Source of the DNA: an uncultured Lachnospiraceae bacterium
GTDB taxonomy: Bacteria; Bacillota; Clostridia; Lachnospirales; Lachnospiraceae
DNA: 64,000 nucleotides
Direction of reading: 5' to 3'
Assembly: GCA_946405625.1 (NCBI GenBank)
Contig: CAMJHQ010000005.1
Span: forward strand, 1-64,000
Part shown: positions 7,720-17,220 of the stretch, piece after piece
How positions within the stretch are numbered: position 1 is the stretch's first letter
Layout: every line of letters starts with the position of its first letter
Notes under the pieces: model-generated
What the model saw: the letters and a program-made list of their open reading frames with translations, nothing else
The model's database searches: none
What the model was told of the DNA's origin: nothing
Made by a program: the position numbers and the translations under genes

Positions 7720-9387
7720 TCAATAATCCACTTCAGAAATAATCGGAAGTATCATAGGACTTCTCTTTGTCTTCTGCCACAGAAACTCACCGAGCGCTTC
7801 CTTCACAGCCGCCTTAAGCTTGTTCCAATCCGTGACACCGCGGCCCGTTTCAAAACAGATAACCTCATCAACAATATCCTTACATTCTTCGATAAGCGCT
7901 TCAGCTTCTCTCACATAAACAAATCCTCTGGATACAATATCAGGTCCCGCAAGAATAACTCCTGTCCCCTTTTCTATAGTAACCGATACGACCATAAGTC
8001 CGTTTTCTGAAAGATGCTGTCTGTCTCTGATAACTATATTTCCGACATCTCCGACACCGAGTCCGTCTACGAAGATCCCCTGAGTCTGAACCTTTCCCGT
8101 TATCTCGAAGAAATTTTCGGAGACCTCAAGCACATCTCCGCAGGACATAACCTTTACATTTTCTTTTGGAAGTCCCATACTCTCTGCAAGTTCCGCATGC
8201 TTCTTCAGATGTCTGAATTCCCCGTGAACCGGCATAGCATATTTAGGCTTTGTAAGTGCATAGATAAGTTTAAGTTCTTCCTGACACGCATGTCCCGAAA
8301 CATGTGTATCATGATATACCACTCTTGCCCCCTTCTGCTCAAGTTCGTTTATCAGATTATAAACCGCTTTCTCATTTCCCGGTATGGGACTTGAAGAAAG
8401 TATAACAACATCTCCCGGAACTATCCTTATCTTGTTATGTGTCGACGATGCTATCCTTGACAATGCCGCCATATTTTCTCCCTGACTTCCGGTTGTTATA
8501 TAAACCAGCTTCTCAGGAGGATAATTAACAGCCTCATCAATACCTATCAGTGTATTTCCCGGAATACTGATTATTCCGAGCTCCGAAGCAATATTTATTA
8601 TATTCACCATGCTCCGTCCATCAACCACTGCCTTTCTTCCGTACTTATAAGCCGAATTTATTATCTGCTGTACTCGGTCGACATTTGAAGCAAATGTGGC
8701 AACAATAATTCTGTTTCCTCTGTTATCATCAATCAGATGATCTATGGTAATCCCTACCATCTTTTCCGAAGGTGTGTAGCCCGGGCGTTCAACATTTGTC
8801 GAATCAGCCATCAGCATAAGGACGCCCTTCTTGCCAAGTTCACCGAACCTCTGAAGATCTATTGTCTCTCCATATACGGGCGTAAAGTCAACCTTGAAAT
8901 CACCTGTATGAACTATCACTCCTGCAGGCGTGGTAATAGCCAGCGCCGCAGAATCTGCTATTGAATGATTTGTTCTGATAAACTCAACTGATATCTCTCC
9001 GAATTTCACTACCTGACCATACGAAACAACATGTCTCTCGACATCATCTATTATCGCATGCTCTGTAAGCTTAGATTCGATAAGCCCCATCGTAAGTCTT
9101 GTAGCATAAAGCGGAATCTGAATTTCCTTTTCAATATACGGTATCGCACCGATATGATCTTCATGTCCGTGTGTCACAACCATTCCGCGTACACGGTCAA
9201 TATTGTCTTTTAAATATTTTACATCCGGAATTACAAGGTCAACTCCAAGCATACTGTCCTCCGGAAAAGACAGTCCGCCGTCAATTACAATTATGTCATC
9301 GCCATATTCTATAGCGGTACAATTCATACCTATCTGCTCGAGCCCTCCCAGGGCTATTACCTTAACGGTACCTCTGCTTTTACTCAT
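7720..9387 (-). CDS. rnj: Ribonuclease J
   Basis: A 555-residue metallo-beta-lactamase/beta-CASP nuclease, full family length. The metal-binding motif HGHEDH is at 73-78, followed by the motif with HTGDFKVD, the beta-CASP block with FASNVDRVQQII, and VHGEFRHLKKHAELA near the end of the catalytic core, then a C-terminal domain. RNase J performs 5'-3' exonucleolytic and endonucleolytic RNA turnover and rRNA 5'-end maturation. RBS CGGAGGAACG precedes ATG 9387. It follows ruvX by 74 bases that contain degenerate repeats and no separate gene. Confidence 0.97.
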   Translation of the reverse strand: MSKSRGTVKVIALGGLEQIGMNCTAIEYGDDIIVIDGGLSFPEDSMLGVDLVIPDVKYLKDNIDRVRGMVVTHGHEDHIGAIPYIEKEIQIPLYATRLTMGLIESKLTEHAIIDDVERHVVSYGQVVKFGEISVEFIRTNHSIADSAALAITTPAGVIVHTGDFKVDFTPVYGETIDLQRFGELGKKGVLMLMADSTNVERPGYTPSEKMVGITIDHLIDDNRGNRIIVATFASNVDRVQQIINSAYKYGRKAVVDGRSMVNIINIASELGIISIPGNTLIGIDEAVNYPPEKLVYITTGSQGENMAALSRIASSTHNKIRIVPGDVVILSSSPIPGNEKAVYNLINELEQKGARVVYHDTHVSGHACQEELKLIYALTKPKYAMPVHGEFRHLKKHAELAESMGLPKENVKVMSCGDVLEVSENFFEITGKVQTQGIFVDGLGVGDVGNIVIRDRQHLSENGLMVVSVTIEKGTGVILAGPDIVSRGFVYVREAEALIEECKDIVDEVICFETGRGVTDWNKLKAAVKEALGEFLWQKTKRSPMILPIISEVDY

Positions 9388-9461
9388 CGTTCCTCCGAAA
9401 TTCTAACTGTTCTGATTTTTTATTACGAAATGTCCCACTGTTCTTTTATTCTTCGAATTAA

Positions 9462-9887
9462 TCATCCGTTCTTTTTCATATCCAGGTATGTCTGAAGTAT
9501 TATCGCAGCCGCCATTTTATCGATATATTCTTTTCTGTTTTCCTTCGCAACGCCTGTAGCATCGAGTATTCTGTCAGCCTCCACAGTAGTAAGACGTTCA
9601 TCCAGTTCCTCAACCGTGAGTCCTGTACGACGTCTTACCATCTCAATGAATTCACGTGTCTCCTCAATCCTCTCTCCTTCCGTTCCATTCATGTTGAGAG
9701 GTTTGCCGACAACGATGACCTCAATATTCTTTTCACGAATTATATCTTCTATCTGCTTGCAAGTCTGTCTGAGCTTATTTCGTCTCTCTCTTGTAATGGT
9801 GATATACGGCTGTGCGGTAATACCCATCTCATCCGATACTGCCACTCCAACTGTTTTGTCACCGTAATCAAGTCCCATATATCTCAT
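9462..9887 (-). CDS. ruvX: RuvX/YqgF Holliday-junction resolvase-like nuclease
   Basis: A 141-residue RNase H-fold protein of the YqgF/RuvX family at its usual length. The first catalytic Asp lies in LDYGDKTVGVAVSD (about 6-19), the Glu-containing LDERLTTVEA near 97-106 and a C-terminal DKMAAAIILQTYLD with the last acidic residue. Members act in pre-16S rRNA 5' maturation or junction resolution. AGGAGG precedes ATG 9887 by 9 bases. It sits 12 bases after ireB, matching the yrzL-yrrK order in Bacillus. Confidence 0.94.
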   Translation of the reverse strand: MRYMGLDYGDKTVGVAVSDEMGITAQPYITITRERRNKLRQTCKQIEDIIREKNIEVIVVGKPLNMNGTEGERIEETREFIEMVRRRTGLTVEELDERLTTVEADRILDATGVAKENRKEYIDKMAAAIILQTYLDMKKNG

Positions 9888-9899
9888 TGAGACAGCCTC

Positions 9900-10166
9900 C
9901 TACTTAAGTCTTGTATCAATATAATTCTGCATGAGCAGCTCAAGAATCTCATCACGTTCTGCTTTCATGATAAGACTTCTCGCATTTCTGTGGCTTGTGA
10001 TATAAGTCGGATCCCCGCTCATAATGTATCCGACTATCTGGTTTACAGGATTGTACCCTTTTTCCGACAGAGCTATATATACTCTTTCGAGAATATCAGA
10101 AACCTCTATCGTACTGTCTCTTTCAATATTCACATCCTGTGTATGAGTTCTGTCTGAATACTCCAT
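9900..10166 (-). CDS. ireB: IreB-family regulatory phosphoprotein
   Basis: About 88 residues from the ATG at 10166, chosen because GAAGGAAGTGGTG lies just before it (an ATG nine codons earlier lacks a good RBS). It matches the IreB/UPF0297 family: [20 protein letters not shown], then [20 protein letters not shown], then a basic C terminus. In Enterococcus, IreB is a substrate of the PASTA kinase IreK, phosphorylated near its N terminus on Thr. Here the N-terminal RTHTQD could serve that role. A PASTA kinase of this type is encoded at 26827-29118. Confidence 0.94.
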   Translation of the reverse strand: MEYSDRTHTQDVNIERDSTIEVSDILERVYIALSEKGYNPVNQIVGYIMSGDPTYITSHRNARSLIMKAERDEILELLMQNYIDTRLK

Positions 10167-10208
10167 ATCACCACTTCCTTCACTGTAAAACATAAATACT
10201 ATCCTGTT

Positions 10209-10236
10209 ATTGTAACATATAATTTTACTTTTTCAA
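10209..10236 (-). promoter_or_regulatory. Sigma-A type promoter for ireB-ruvX-rnj
   Basis: On the minus strand TTGAAA (10236-10231) and TACAAT (10214-10209) are separated by 16 bases, in the 76-base gap between the polC stop and ireB. The start of transcription would be near 10202, leaving a 5' leader of about 35 bases. Confidence 0.6.
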
Positions 10237-10242
10237 AGCATC

Positions 10243-13200
10243 CTATAGAAAATCGAATTTCAGCTGGCTTGTATCCGGCATATCTCCGAGTATTCCGAGC
10301 TCGGCCATTTTCTCAATCGCCGAATTATTTATCTTCGATCTTGTGCGGAGTTCTTCCTTCGAGAAGAACTCACCGTCCTTGGCAGCCTCCTGCAACTGCG
10401 CGGCAGCCTTTTCTCCCATTCCGTCGATAGATGCCAGACTCGGCATTATCTTTCCGTCGATTATCTGGAACTTTGTCGCATCGGCTTTATATATATCTAT
10501 AGGCATGAAATCATAGCCTCTCTCATACATTTCCTGAACGAGACGCATATCTCTGACAAGATCCTTATCCTTTGCGGTCATCTTGTTGGAATCCATCTGT
10601 CTGTATTCCTCAAGAATATTTGCAAGATGCTCCTTGCCTCTGCACATTATCTCATACGAAAAGGCAGTCGCTCTGATACTGAAAAATGCAGCGTAATATG
10701 CAAGCGGATGATAGAGTTTATAATATGCAACTCTCCACGCCATCATAACATACGCAACAGCGTGAGCTTTCGGGAACATGTACTTGATCTTGCTGCATGA
10801 CCATACATACCAGTCGGGCACGTCATGATCCAGCATATCCTTTGACCATTCATCCCACACCTCTGGATCTATCTTTCCGCCGGCTACCATACCTTTACGG
10901 ACCTTCTCCATGATATTAAAACTCTTCTTCGGATCAAGTCCTTTACCGATGAGGTAAACCATAATATCGTCACGACAGCATATTGCAGAGCCAAGCTTAC
11001 ATTTACCTTCCTGAATAAGTGTCTGTGCATTTCCCAGCCAGACATCGGTACCGTGCGCAAGACCTGCTATCCTTACGAGATCCGAAAAGTTTACAGGATC
11101 CGCATCGATAACCATCTGCATAGCAAAGTCCGTACCGAACTCCGGTATGCCGAGACATCCCAGCTTTGTACCACCTATCTGCTCAGGTTTGATCCCGAGT
11201 GCCTCAGTTCCGTGGAAAAGAGACATAACCTTTTTATCATCAAGCGGAATCGTTGTAGCTTTAAGCCCTGTGAGATCCTCCAGTCTTCTGATCATTGTAG
11301 GATCGTCGTGTCCGAGTATATCAAACTTAAGAAGGTTATGATCTATACTATGATACTCGAAATGCGTCGTTACCGTATCCGTTGTCATATCATTTGCCGG
11401 ATGCTGTATAGGGGTAAAGCTGTAAATCTCCTCGTTATCAGGTGCAACGATCATTCCGCCCGGATGCTGTCCGGTAGTTCTCTTTACACCCTCACAGCCG
11501 TGAGCAAGCCTTCTCAATTCAGCTTCTCTCAGCTTGATATCTCTGTTCTCTGCATATCTGAGTGCATAACCTATACAGGTCTTCTCAGCAAGTGTTCCGA
11601 TAGTACCAGCTCTGAACGCATGCTCTTTACCGAAGATTTCTTCGATGTATGCATGTGCGTTAGGCTGATATTCACCCGAGAAGTTAAGATCGATATCAGG
11701 TTCCTTATCACCTTCAAATCCGAGGAATGTCTCAAAAGGAATAGCATGTCCTTCTTTGATCATCTTCGTACCACACTTTGGACAGTCAGCATCAGGCATA
11801 TCGCATCCGGAGGTTCCGGAATCCGCATACGGTTTAATCCTTTCGGAATCAAACTCTGTATAGAAACAATGCGGACATATATAATGCGGCGGCAGAGGAT
11901 TAACCTCGGTAATACCCGCCATCGTTGCCGCAAACGAAGAACCTACGGATCCTCTTGAACCAACCAGATATCCGTCATCGTTCGATTTCCAAACCAGCTT
12001 CTGAGCTATAACATACATAACCGAATATCCGTTACCGATAATCGAGTCAAGCTCTTTGTCCAGTCTTTCTCGTACGATATCCGGAAGATTAGGTCCGTAT
12101 ATCTCATGTGCTTTCGTCTCACATATATCACGAAGTATCTTATCCGAATTTTCAATAACCGGCGGACACTTGTCAGGTCTTACCGGCGATATCTTATCAA
12201 TAGAATCCGCGATCATATTCGGATTCTTTATAACTATCTCTTTCGCTTTATCCATTCCGAGATAAGAAAACTCTTCAAGCATCTCATCAGTCGTCTTAAA
12301 GTAAAGCGGCGGTTCCTTCTCCATTTCAACCTCTACGGGTGTTTTCTTTGAACCATCTTCCCTGAAGAATTCTGCGTGGCGCTTTGCGATTTCCGCAAGC
12401 TCCGCTTCACTCTTCTTATCAGACGAACCTCCCTTAGGTCGGGAACCTTCTCTTACAATAGTTCTGTATATAGCATCCTCGGGATCAAGAAAATGTACGT
12501 CTCCCGTAGCTACAACAGGCTTATCATACTTCTCTCCGAGTTCGATGATCTGTCTGTTAAGATTCATCAGATCCTCAAGTGAGTTTACTCTGTCCTCCTT
12601 GGGATTATCCAGAAGGAATTTATTATTTGCTATCGGCTGAACCTCAAGATAATCGAAGAAGTTTACTATTCTTCCGATCTCCTCATCCGAGTCACCGTCA
12701 AGTATCGCACTGAAAAGCTGTCCAGATGCACATGCTGAACCGAGTATCAGTCCTTCTCTGTACTTCTGAATTTCCGACATCGGAATTCTCGGATGGCGGT
12801 TGAAATATTTAATATGAGAATCACTGATCAGTCTGTAAAGGTTTACTCTTCCGGTCTCATTCTTCACAAGAATAATTCCATGATAAGTCTTGGCCTTTCT
12901 TATCGAATCAGGCGAGCTCTCACCGATCTTATTCAGATCATCAAGATTCTTTGCTCCGGCCTCAGTAACAAGCTTCATCAGCTCAATAAATATCTTCGCT
13001 GTAACATCTGCATCATCGCAGGCTCTGTGATGGTGCTGGTTCTTAAACTTGAAATAGCTGCAGAGTCTGTCGAGTGTATATCTTCCGAGTTCAGGAAGAA
13101 ATACATGTGCAAGTGTCATTGTATCAAGTGACGTAAAGTCATAAGTAAGCCCGAGTCTTCCTGCAAAGGTTTTGATAAATGTTGTATCGAAGGTCGCATT

Positions 13201-14895
13201 ATGTGCTACAAGCACCGCTCCCTTACAAAACTCCAGAAATCTCGGAAGTACCTTATCCACCGTATCGGCATCCTTGACCATATCATCGTTAATGGATGTA
13301 AGCTTCTCAATATTATAAGGTATCGGAACCTCCGGATTTATAAACTCGGAAAATCTTCCGATTTCCTTACCCGTACTATCTATACGTACGGCACCTATCT
13401 CTATGATCTTACAGAACTTGAAGCTAAGACCTGTTGTCTCAATATCGAATACAACATAATCCGTATCAAGTCCCTGTCCGTGTCCGTTATCTACAAGACC
13501 TTTTCTGTCATCTACAAAATATCCCTCAAGGCCGTATATGATCTTGAAATCATCCGGTACTCCCTTGGTATGATTTGCGACAGGGAATGCCTGTGCAACG
13601 CCGTGATCGGTAATCGCAACAGCTTTATGTCCCCAGGCAATAGCTCTCTTTATCGCAGCATTTACATCAGTTATCGCATCGAGATCACTGAAGCTTGTAT
13701 GCAGATGAAGCTCAACCCTTTTCTCTTCTGCCGTATCTTTTCTAGTTCCTCTGAAATCAGGAACAGATTTGATACCACTGACATTCTGAATGGTACACTC
13801 ATTTGACCAGGAATCGAATCCAAATCTTCCCTTTACCTTAACAAAACTACCGATACTTATCTCATCAAGAAAATCGGCTTTGTCCGCCGCGGTAACAAAA
13901 ACCTTGAACGTGATCGAATCTGTAAAATCCGTTATACCTGCAGTAATAACAAACTTCTCGCCGTTTTTAATATCCTTTTCTTCAACCGAGAATATCTGTC
14001 CTTTGATCACGACTTCGCCAGCGTAATCATCACTTATCGAACCTATGGTTACAACTTCACCCTCAACATTTTTACCGTAAAAGCATTCCGGATCATCATG
14101 ATTGCTTCTTCGGAAATTTTCAAAGTTCGACTTATAATCTTTCTTGTCACTTCCGGCATTCTTCCGGTTTCCCTGCTTTTTGCCGGCTCCGTTGCCATAG
14201 CCTTCCGACGAATTTCCGAGGACGGAGCCGTCAACCATAACTACATTTTCGTCTTCATCATAATTCTCAAAGAATTCTTCTTCAGCAGCTGCTTCCTCAG
14301 CCGCCATTTCTGCATAATATTCATCCTGCGATGATGCCTCAGCAGCCGCATCACCGGCTTTCTCTTCTTCTTTTTCAGCCGGCACTTCTTTCTGTACCAG
14401 CCTGATATTTACTACAACACTCATCCCGAATCTCTGAAGGAATACATCCTCCAGAAAACGTCTTATCTCGATCATCCTTTCCGTAGCAAGTTCGCTTGCC
14501 GGAATTCTAAGATTTATCGTGCTGTCATCAACACTAATTTCTGCACTTTTAATAAGCTCTGCATTTATATAGCTCATTCTGCGAAGATCATAAAGGATCG
14601 AATCCATATAGAGTTCCATAAGATTCTTCGCATTGTATTGTCCCGAAAGAAGATATCTTTCTTTTATCTCAACTACCGAATTATAATCCTTATCAAAACA
14701 AAGTCGCCCGATCGATCTTTCAGCCTCTTCTATAAAAGCCTTCGGGATAAGATGTCCCGACTCTATATCGACCGACAGCATTTTCGAATTCTTCCAGTAA
14801 ATAACATTTGTTACATAAACATCGCTGAAATAATCTTCTGTTTTCGGATTCAGCTTAATCTGCTGAAAAACCTCAAGAAATTTTTTCTTTGCCAA
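10243..14895 (-). CDS. polC: DNA polymerase III alpha subunit, PolC type
   Basis: A 1550-residue Gram-positive replicase with built-in proofreading. Visible in order: N-terminal NI/NII region, OB-fold (about 270-375), PHP start VELHLHTSFSD (394-404), DnaQ-like exonuclease with FDIETTG (483-489), PHP remainder, a zinc-finger with CPHC and CPKC pairs, the palm with DIDLNFS, and C-terminal helix-hairpin modules. It is about 100 residues longer than typical PolC. The extra length is an Ala/Glu/Asp-rich, then Gly/Asn/Lys-rich linker at about 172-265. It is the last gene of the operon starting at the bactofilin, following ispG by 21 bases. Confidence 0.98.
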   Translation of the reverse strand: MAKKKFLEVFQQIKLNPKTEDYFSDVYVTNVIYWKNSKMLSVDIESGHLIPKAFIEEAERSIGRLCFDKDYNSVVEIKERYLLSGQYNAKNLMELYMDSILYDLRRMSYINAELIKSAEISVDDSTINLRIPASELATERMIEIRRFLEDVFLQRFGMSVVVNIRLVQKEVPAEKEEEKAGDAAAEASSQDEYYAEMAAEEAAAEEEFFENYDEDENVVMVDGSVLGNSSEGYGNGAGKKQGNRKNAGSDKKDYKSNFENFRRSNHDDPECFYGKNVEGEVVTIGSISDDYAGEVVIKGQIFSVEEKDIKNGEKFVITAGITDFTDSITFKVFVTAADKADFLDEISIGSFVKVKGRFGFDSWSNECTIQNVSGIKSVPDFRGTRKDTAEEKRVELHLHTSFSDLDAITDVNAAIKRAIAWGHKAVAITDHGVAQAFPVANHTKGVPDDFKIIYGLEGYFVDDRKGLVDNGHGQGLDTDYVVFDIETTGLSFKFCKIIEIGAVRIDSTGKEIGRFSEFINPEVPIPYNIEKLTSINDDMVKDADTVDKVLPRFLEFCKGAVLVAHNATFDTTFIKTFAGRLGLTYDFTSLDTMTLAHVFLPELGRYTLDRLCSYFKFKNQHHHRACDDADVTAKIFIELMKLVTEAGAKNLDDLNKIGESSPDSIRKAKTYHGIILVKNETGRVNLYRLISDSHIKYFNRHPRIPMSEIQKYREGLILGSACASGQLFSAILDGDSDEEIGRIVNFFDYLEVQPIANNKFLLDNPKEDRVNSLEDLMNLNRQIIELGEKYDKPVVATGDVHFLDPEDAIYRTIVREGSRPKGGSSDKKSEAELAEIAKRHAEFFREDGSKKTPVEVEMEKEPPLYFKTTDEMLEEFSYLGMDKAKEIVIKNPNMIADSIDKISPVRPDKCPPVIENSDKILRDICETKAHEIYGPNLPDIVRERLDKELDSIIGNGYSVMYVIAQKLVWKSNDDGYLVGSRGSVGSSFAATMAGITEVNPLPPHYICPHCFYTEFDSERIKPYADSGTSGCDMPDADCPKCGTKMIKEGHAIPFETFLGFEGDKEPDIDLNFSGEYQPNAHAYIEEIFGKEHAFRAGTIGTLAEKTCIGYALRYAENRDIKLREAELRRLAHGCEGVKRTTGQHPGGMIVAPDNEEIYSFTPIQHPANDMTTDTVTTHFEYHSIDHNLLKFDILGHDDPTMIRRLEDLTGLKATTIPLDDKKVMSLFHGTEALGIKPEQIGGTKLGCLGIPEFGTDFAMQMVIDADPVNFSDLVRIAGLAHGTDVWLGNAQTLIQEGKCKLGSAICCRDDIMVYLIGKGLDPKKSFNIMEKVRKGMVAGGKIDPEVWDEWSKDMLDHDVPDWYVWSCSKIKYMFPKAHAVAYVMMAWRVAYYKLYHPLAYYAAFFSIRATAFSYEIMCRGKEHLANILEEYRQMDSNKMTAKDKDLVRDMRLVQEMYERGYDFMPIDIYKADATKFQIIDGKIMPSLASIDGMGEKAAAQLQEAAKDGEFFSKEELRTRSKINNSAIEKMAELGILGDMPDTSQLKFDFL

Positions 14896-14916
14896 AAGAT
14901 CAACTCCTTAATCTAT

Positions 14917-15978
14917 TCATCCATTCCAATTATCCAATTCATTTTTCAATTCTTCGAGGAGTCTTTCCTGCGGAACCTTTCTGAGGATCTCACCCTTCTT
15001 AAAGATAAGTCCCTCGCCTTCGCCTCCGGCAACACCGAGATCAGCTTCTCTTGCTTCGCCCGGACCGTTTACCGCACAGCCCATAACCGCTACCTTTATT
15101 GAAAGTTCAGGATAGCCGGCAATAAGCTTTTCAACTTCGCCCGCAAGTTCTATAAGATTTATTCTGGTTCTTCCGCATGTCGGACAGGATACCAGTTCAA
15201 TTCCTCCGTCACGAAGCTTAAGAGTTTTAAGTATAAGCTTCGCTGTCTTAACTTCTTCGACAGGATCGCCGGTAAGCGATACCCTGATCGTATCACCGAT
15301 ACCTTCGTTAAGTATTATTCCGAGACCGATCGAAGACTTAATATTTCCGCTCCAGACCGTGCCGGATTCAGTTATGCCGACATGAAGCGGATACTGAATT
15401 TCTCTGCTGATCATCTCATGAGTTTTAACACTCATAAGCACATCGGAAGATTTAATGCTGACTACGATATTATCGTAGCCCTGCTCTTCGATCATCCTGA
15501 CCTTCTGAACTGCACTTTCCACAATACCTTCCGCAGTCACTCCTCCATACTTCATAAGGAGTTCTCTTTCAAGCGAACCCGAATTCACGCCCACTCTTAT
15601 CGGTACATTTCTTTCCTTTGCAGCACGTACGACTTCCGCAAGATTATCAGCTGATCCAATATTTCCCGGATTTATCCTGATCTTATCTGCGCCGTGCTCG
15701 ATTGCACTGATTGCCAGTTTATACTGAAAATGTATGTCCGCAACTACAGGAATATGAACTCTCTTCTTTATCTCTCCTATCGCCGCAGCAGCTTCTTCTG
15801 TATTAGCTGTGCATCTTACGATATCGCAGCCCGCTTCCTCAAGTCGAAGAATCTGACCGACCGTTGCATCAACATCAGCTGTAGGTGTATTCGTCATAGA
15901 CTGGATTGCTATCACATTTCCTCCACCGATCTTTACACCGCCGATATCTATAACCTTTGTATTATCTCTAAAGCTCAT
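14917..15978 (-). CDS. ispG: 4-hydroxy-3-methylbut-2-enyl diphosphate synthase IspG (GcpE)
   Basis: A 353-residue IspG with AIQSMTNTPTADV near the N terminus, a TIM-barrel region with RINPGNIG, and the 4Fe-4S cysteines in SCPTCGRT and VMGCAVNGPGEA. It makes HMBPP from MEcPP, the penultimate step of the MEP isoprenoid pathway. dxr, an earlier step, is two genes upstream. Family length is normal for the short bacterial form. RBS AGAGGGAC precedes ATG 15978. Confidence 0.97.
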   Translation of the reverse strand: MSFRDNTKVIDIGGVKIGGGNVIAIQSMTNTPTADVDATVGQILRLEEAGCDIVRCTANTEEAAAAIGEIKKRVHIPVVADIHFQYKLAISAIEHGADKIRINPGNIGSADNLAEVVRAAKERNVPIRVGVNSGSLERELLMKYGGVTAEGIVESAVQKVRMIEEQGYDNIVVSIKSSDVLMSVKTHEMISREIQYPLHVGITESGTVWSGNIKSSIGLGIILNEGIGDTIRVSLTGDPVEEVKTAKLILKTLKLRDGGIELVSCPTCGRTRINLIELAGEVEKLIAGYPELSIKVAVMGCAVNGPGEAREADLGVAGGEGEGLIFKKGEILRKVPQERLLEELKNELDNWNG

Positions 15979-16016
15979 TTTCAGTCCCTCTACATAATAA
16001 TCATTAATGTTCCGTA

Positions 16017-17075
16017 CTATTTTGCTGCGAAAAGATTACTGATGTCATTAAAGAATACGAATATCATCAGCAGCATCAGAAGAACAAATCCGATACCGTT
16101 AACAATCGCTTCCTTCTCTTTAGGAATCGGCTTACCTGTTACTGCTTCGGCTAGAACGAAAAGTATCCTTCCTCCGTCAAGTGCAGGGATAGGAAGCAGA
16201 TTCATAATTCCGAGGTTAGCGCTGATAAGTATCATAAAGTTAATGATATTCAGAAATACATTCAGCCATTTTGTCTCCGGTGTTGACTGAGCCGCCGCCT
16301 CATCGATAACATCACTTACCATATGTCCAAGACCTACAGGACCCATAAGATCATCCTTGGAAGCTTTTCCGGTAAAGAGCATTTTGAGCGACAGAAATGT
16401 CGCCTTCATCTGATACCTGACTTCGATAAGAGAGTATTTCAGTTCCTCACCGAAGTTTGCAGCCTCTCTTCCATAGCTTGTGATACCGAACATATATTGT
16501 CCGGTCTCTGCATCCAGCTTCAGATTAACTGTAGTCTCATGAACTTCTCCGTCACGCTTATATGTAACCTTTACAGGCTTACTCGGATCGGTCACCATTC
16601 TGAAAATGCTGATCTCTCTAAATGTCATAACACGGCTTCCGTTCAGCTTGATGATCTCATCTCCCGCCTGAAGTCCGGCTTCTTCAGCTGCACTGCCCGC
16701 AACCACTTCAGAAAGCACCGGCGGATCGATCGCATAATAATGACATATGATTATCGAAAGAAGAAATGCGAGAATAAAATTAAAGAACGGTCCGGCAAAA
16801 AGTACCATCAGCCTTGCCCAAACCGACTTCGAACCAAACGCGTTTTCGTCCTTCGAATCCTCAGCTTCTCCTTCCATAAGACAGTAGCCTCCGATAGGGA
16901 GACATCTAAGTGAATACTTTGTTTCTTTCCTGCCCCACTTTGCGATAGCCGGACCCATTCCGATTGCAAACTCATTCACCTTGATCTTATTCATTTTCGC
17001 AAATATAAAATGTCCGAATTCATGTACAAATACTATAATTCCGAACATAAGAATTATTACCAATATCTTCAGCAT
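16017..17075 (-). CDS. rseP: Site-2 metalloprotease RseP (RIP protease)
   Basis: A 352-residue S2P-family membrane protease. The zinc motif HEFGH is at 18-22 in the first membrane helix, followed by a single PDZ domain (about 125-205) and the second metal motif in NLLPIPALDGGR near the C terminus, with four membrane segments. It cleaves membrane-embedded anti-sigma factors or signal-peptide remnants. It stands in the conserved dxr-rseP-ispG order. The 145 bases up to dxr hold degenerate direct repeats of about 25-30 bases around TCAGYTGA-like words and no gene. Confidence 0.96.
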   Translation of the reverse strand: MLKILVIILMFGIIVFVHEFGHFIFAKMNKIKVNEFAIGMGPAIAKWGRKETKYSLRCLPIGGYCLMEGEAEDSKDENAFGSKSVWARLMVLFAGPFFNFILAFLLSIIICHYYAIDPPVLSEVVAGSAAEEAGLQAGDEIIKLNGSRVMTFREISIFRMVTDPSKPVKVTYKRDGEVHETTVNLKLDAETGQYMFGITSYGREAANFGEELKYSLIEVRYQMKATFLSLKMLFTGKASKDDLMGPVGLGHMVSDVIDEAAAQSTPETKWLNVFLNIINFMILISANLGIMNLLPIPALDGGRILFVLAEAVTGKPIPKEKEAIVNGIGFVLLMLLMIFVFFNDISNLFAAK

Positions 17076-17220
17076 ATCCTAATTTTTCCTCATTCTGTTT
17101 CTTTTATTATCCCTCTTGTCAACCGGCTGTTTGTCTGACTGTCAGTTTGAAATATATCTCGCTATTCAGCTAACAATCTGTCCGGCTATCAGTTGACGAT
17201 ACTTCTGACTGTTCAGCTGA

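Noticed and set aside
11053-11958. Plus-strand open frame of 301 codons inside polC
   Set aside because: Antisense shadow of a conserved catalytic region of polC, with no recognisable protein features.
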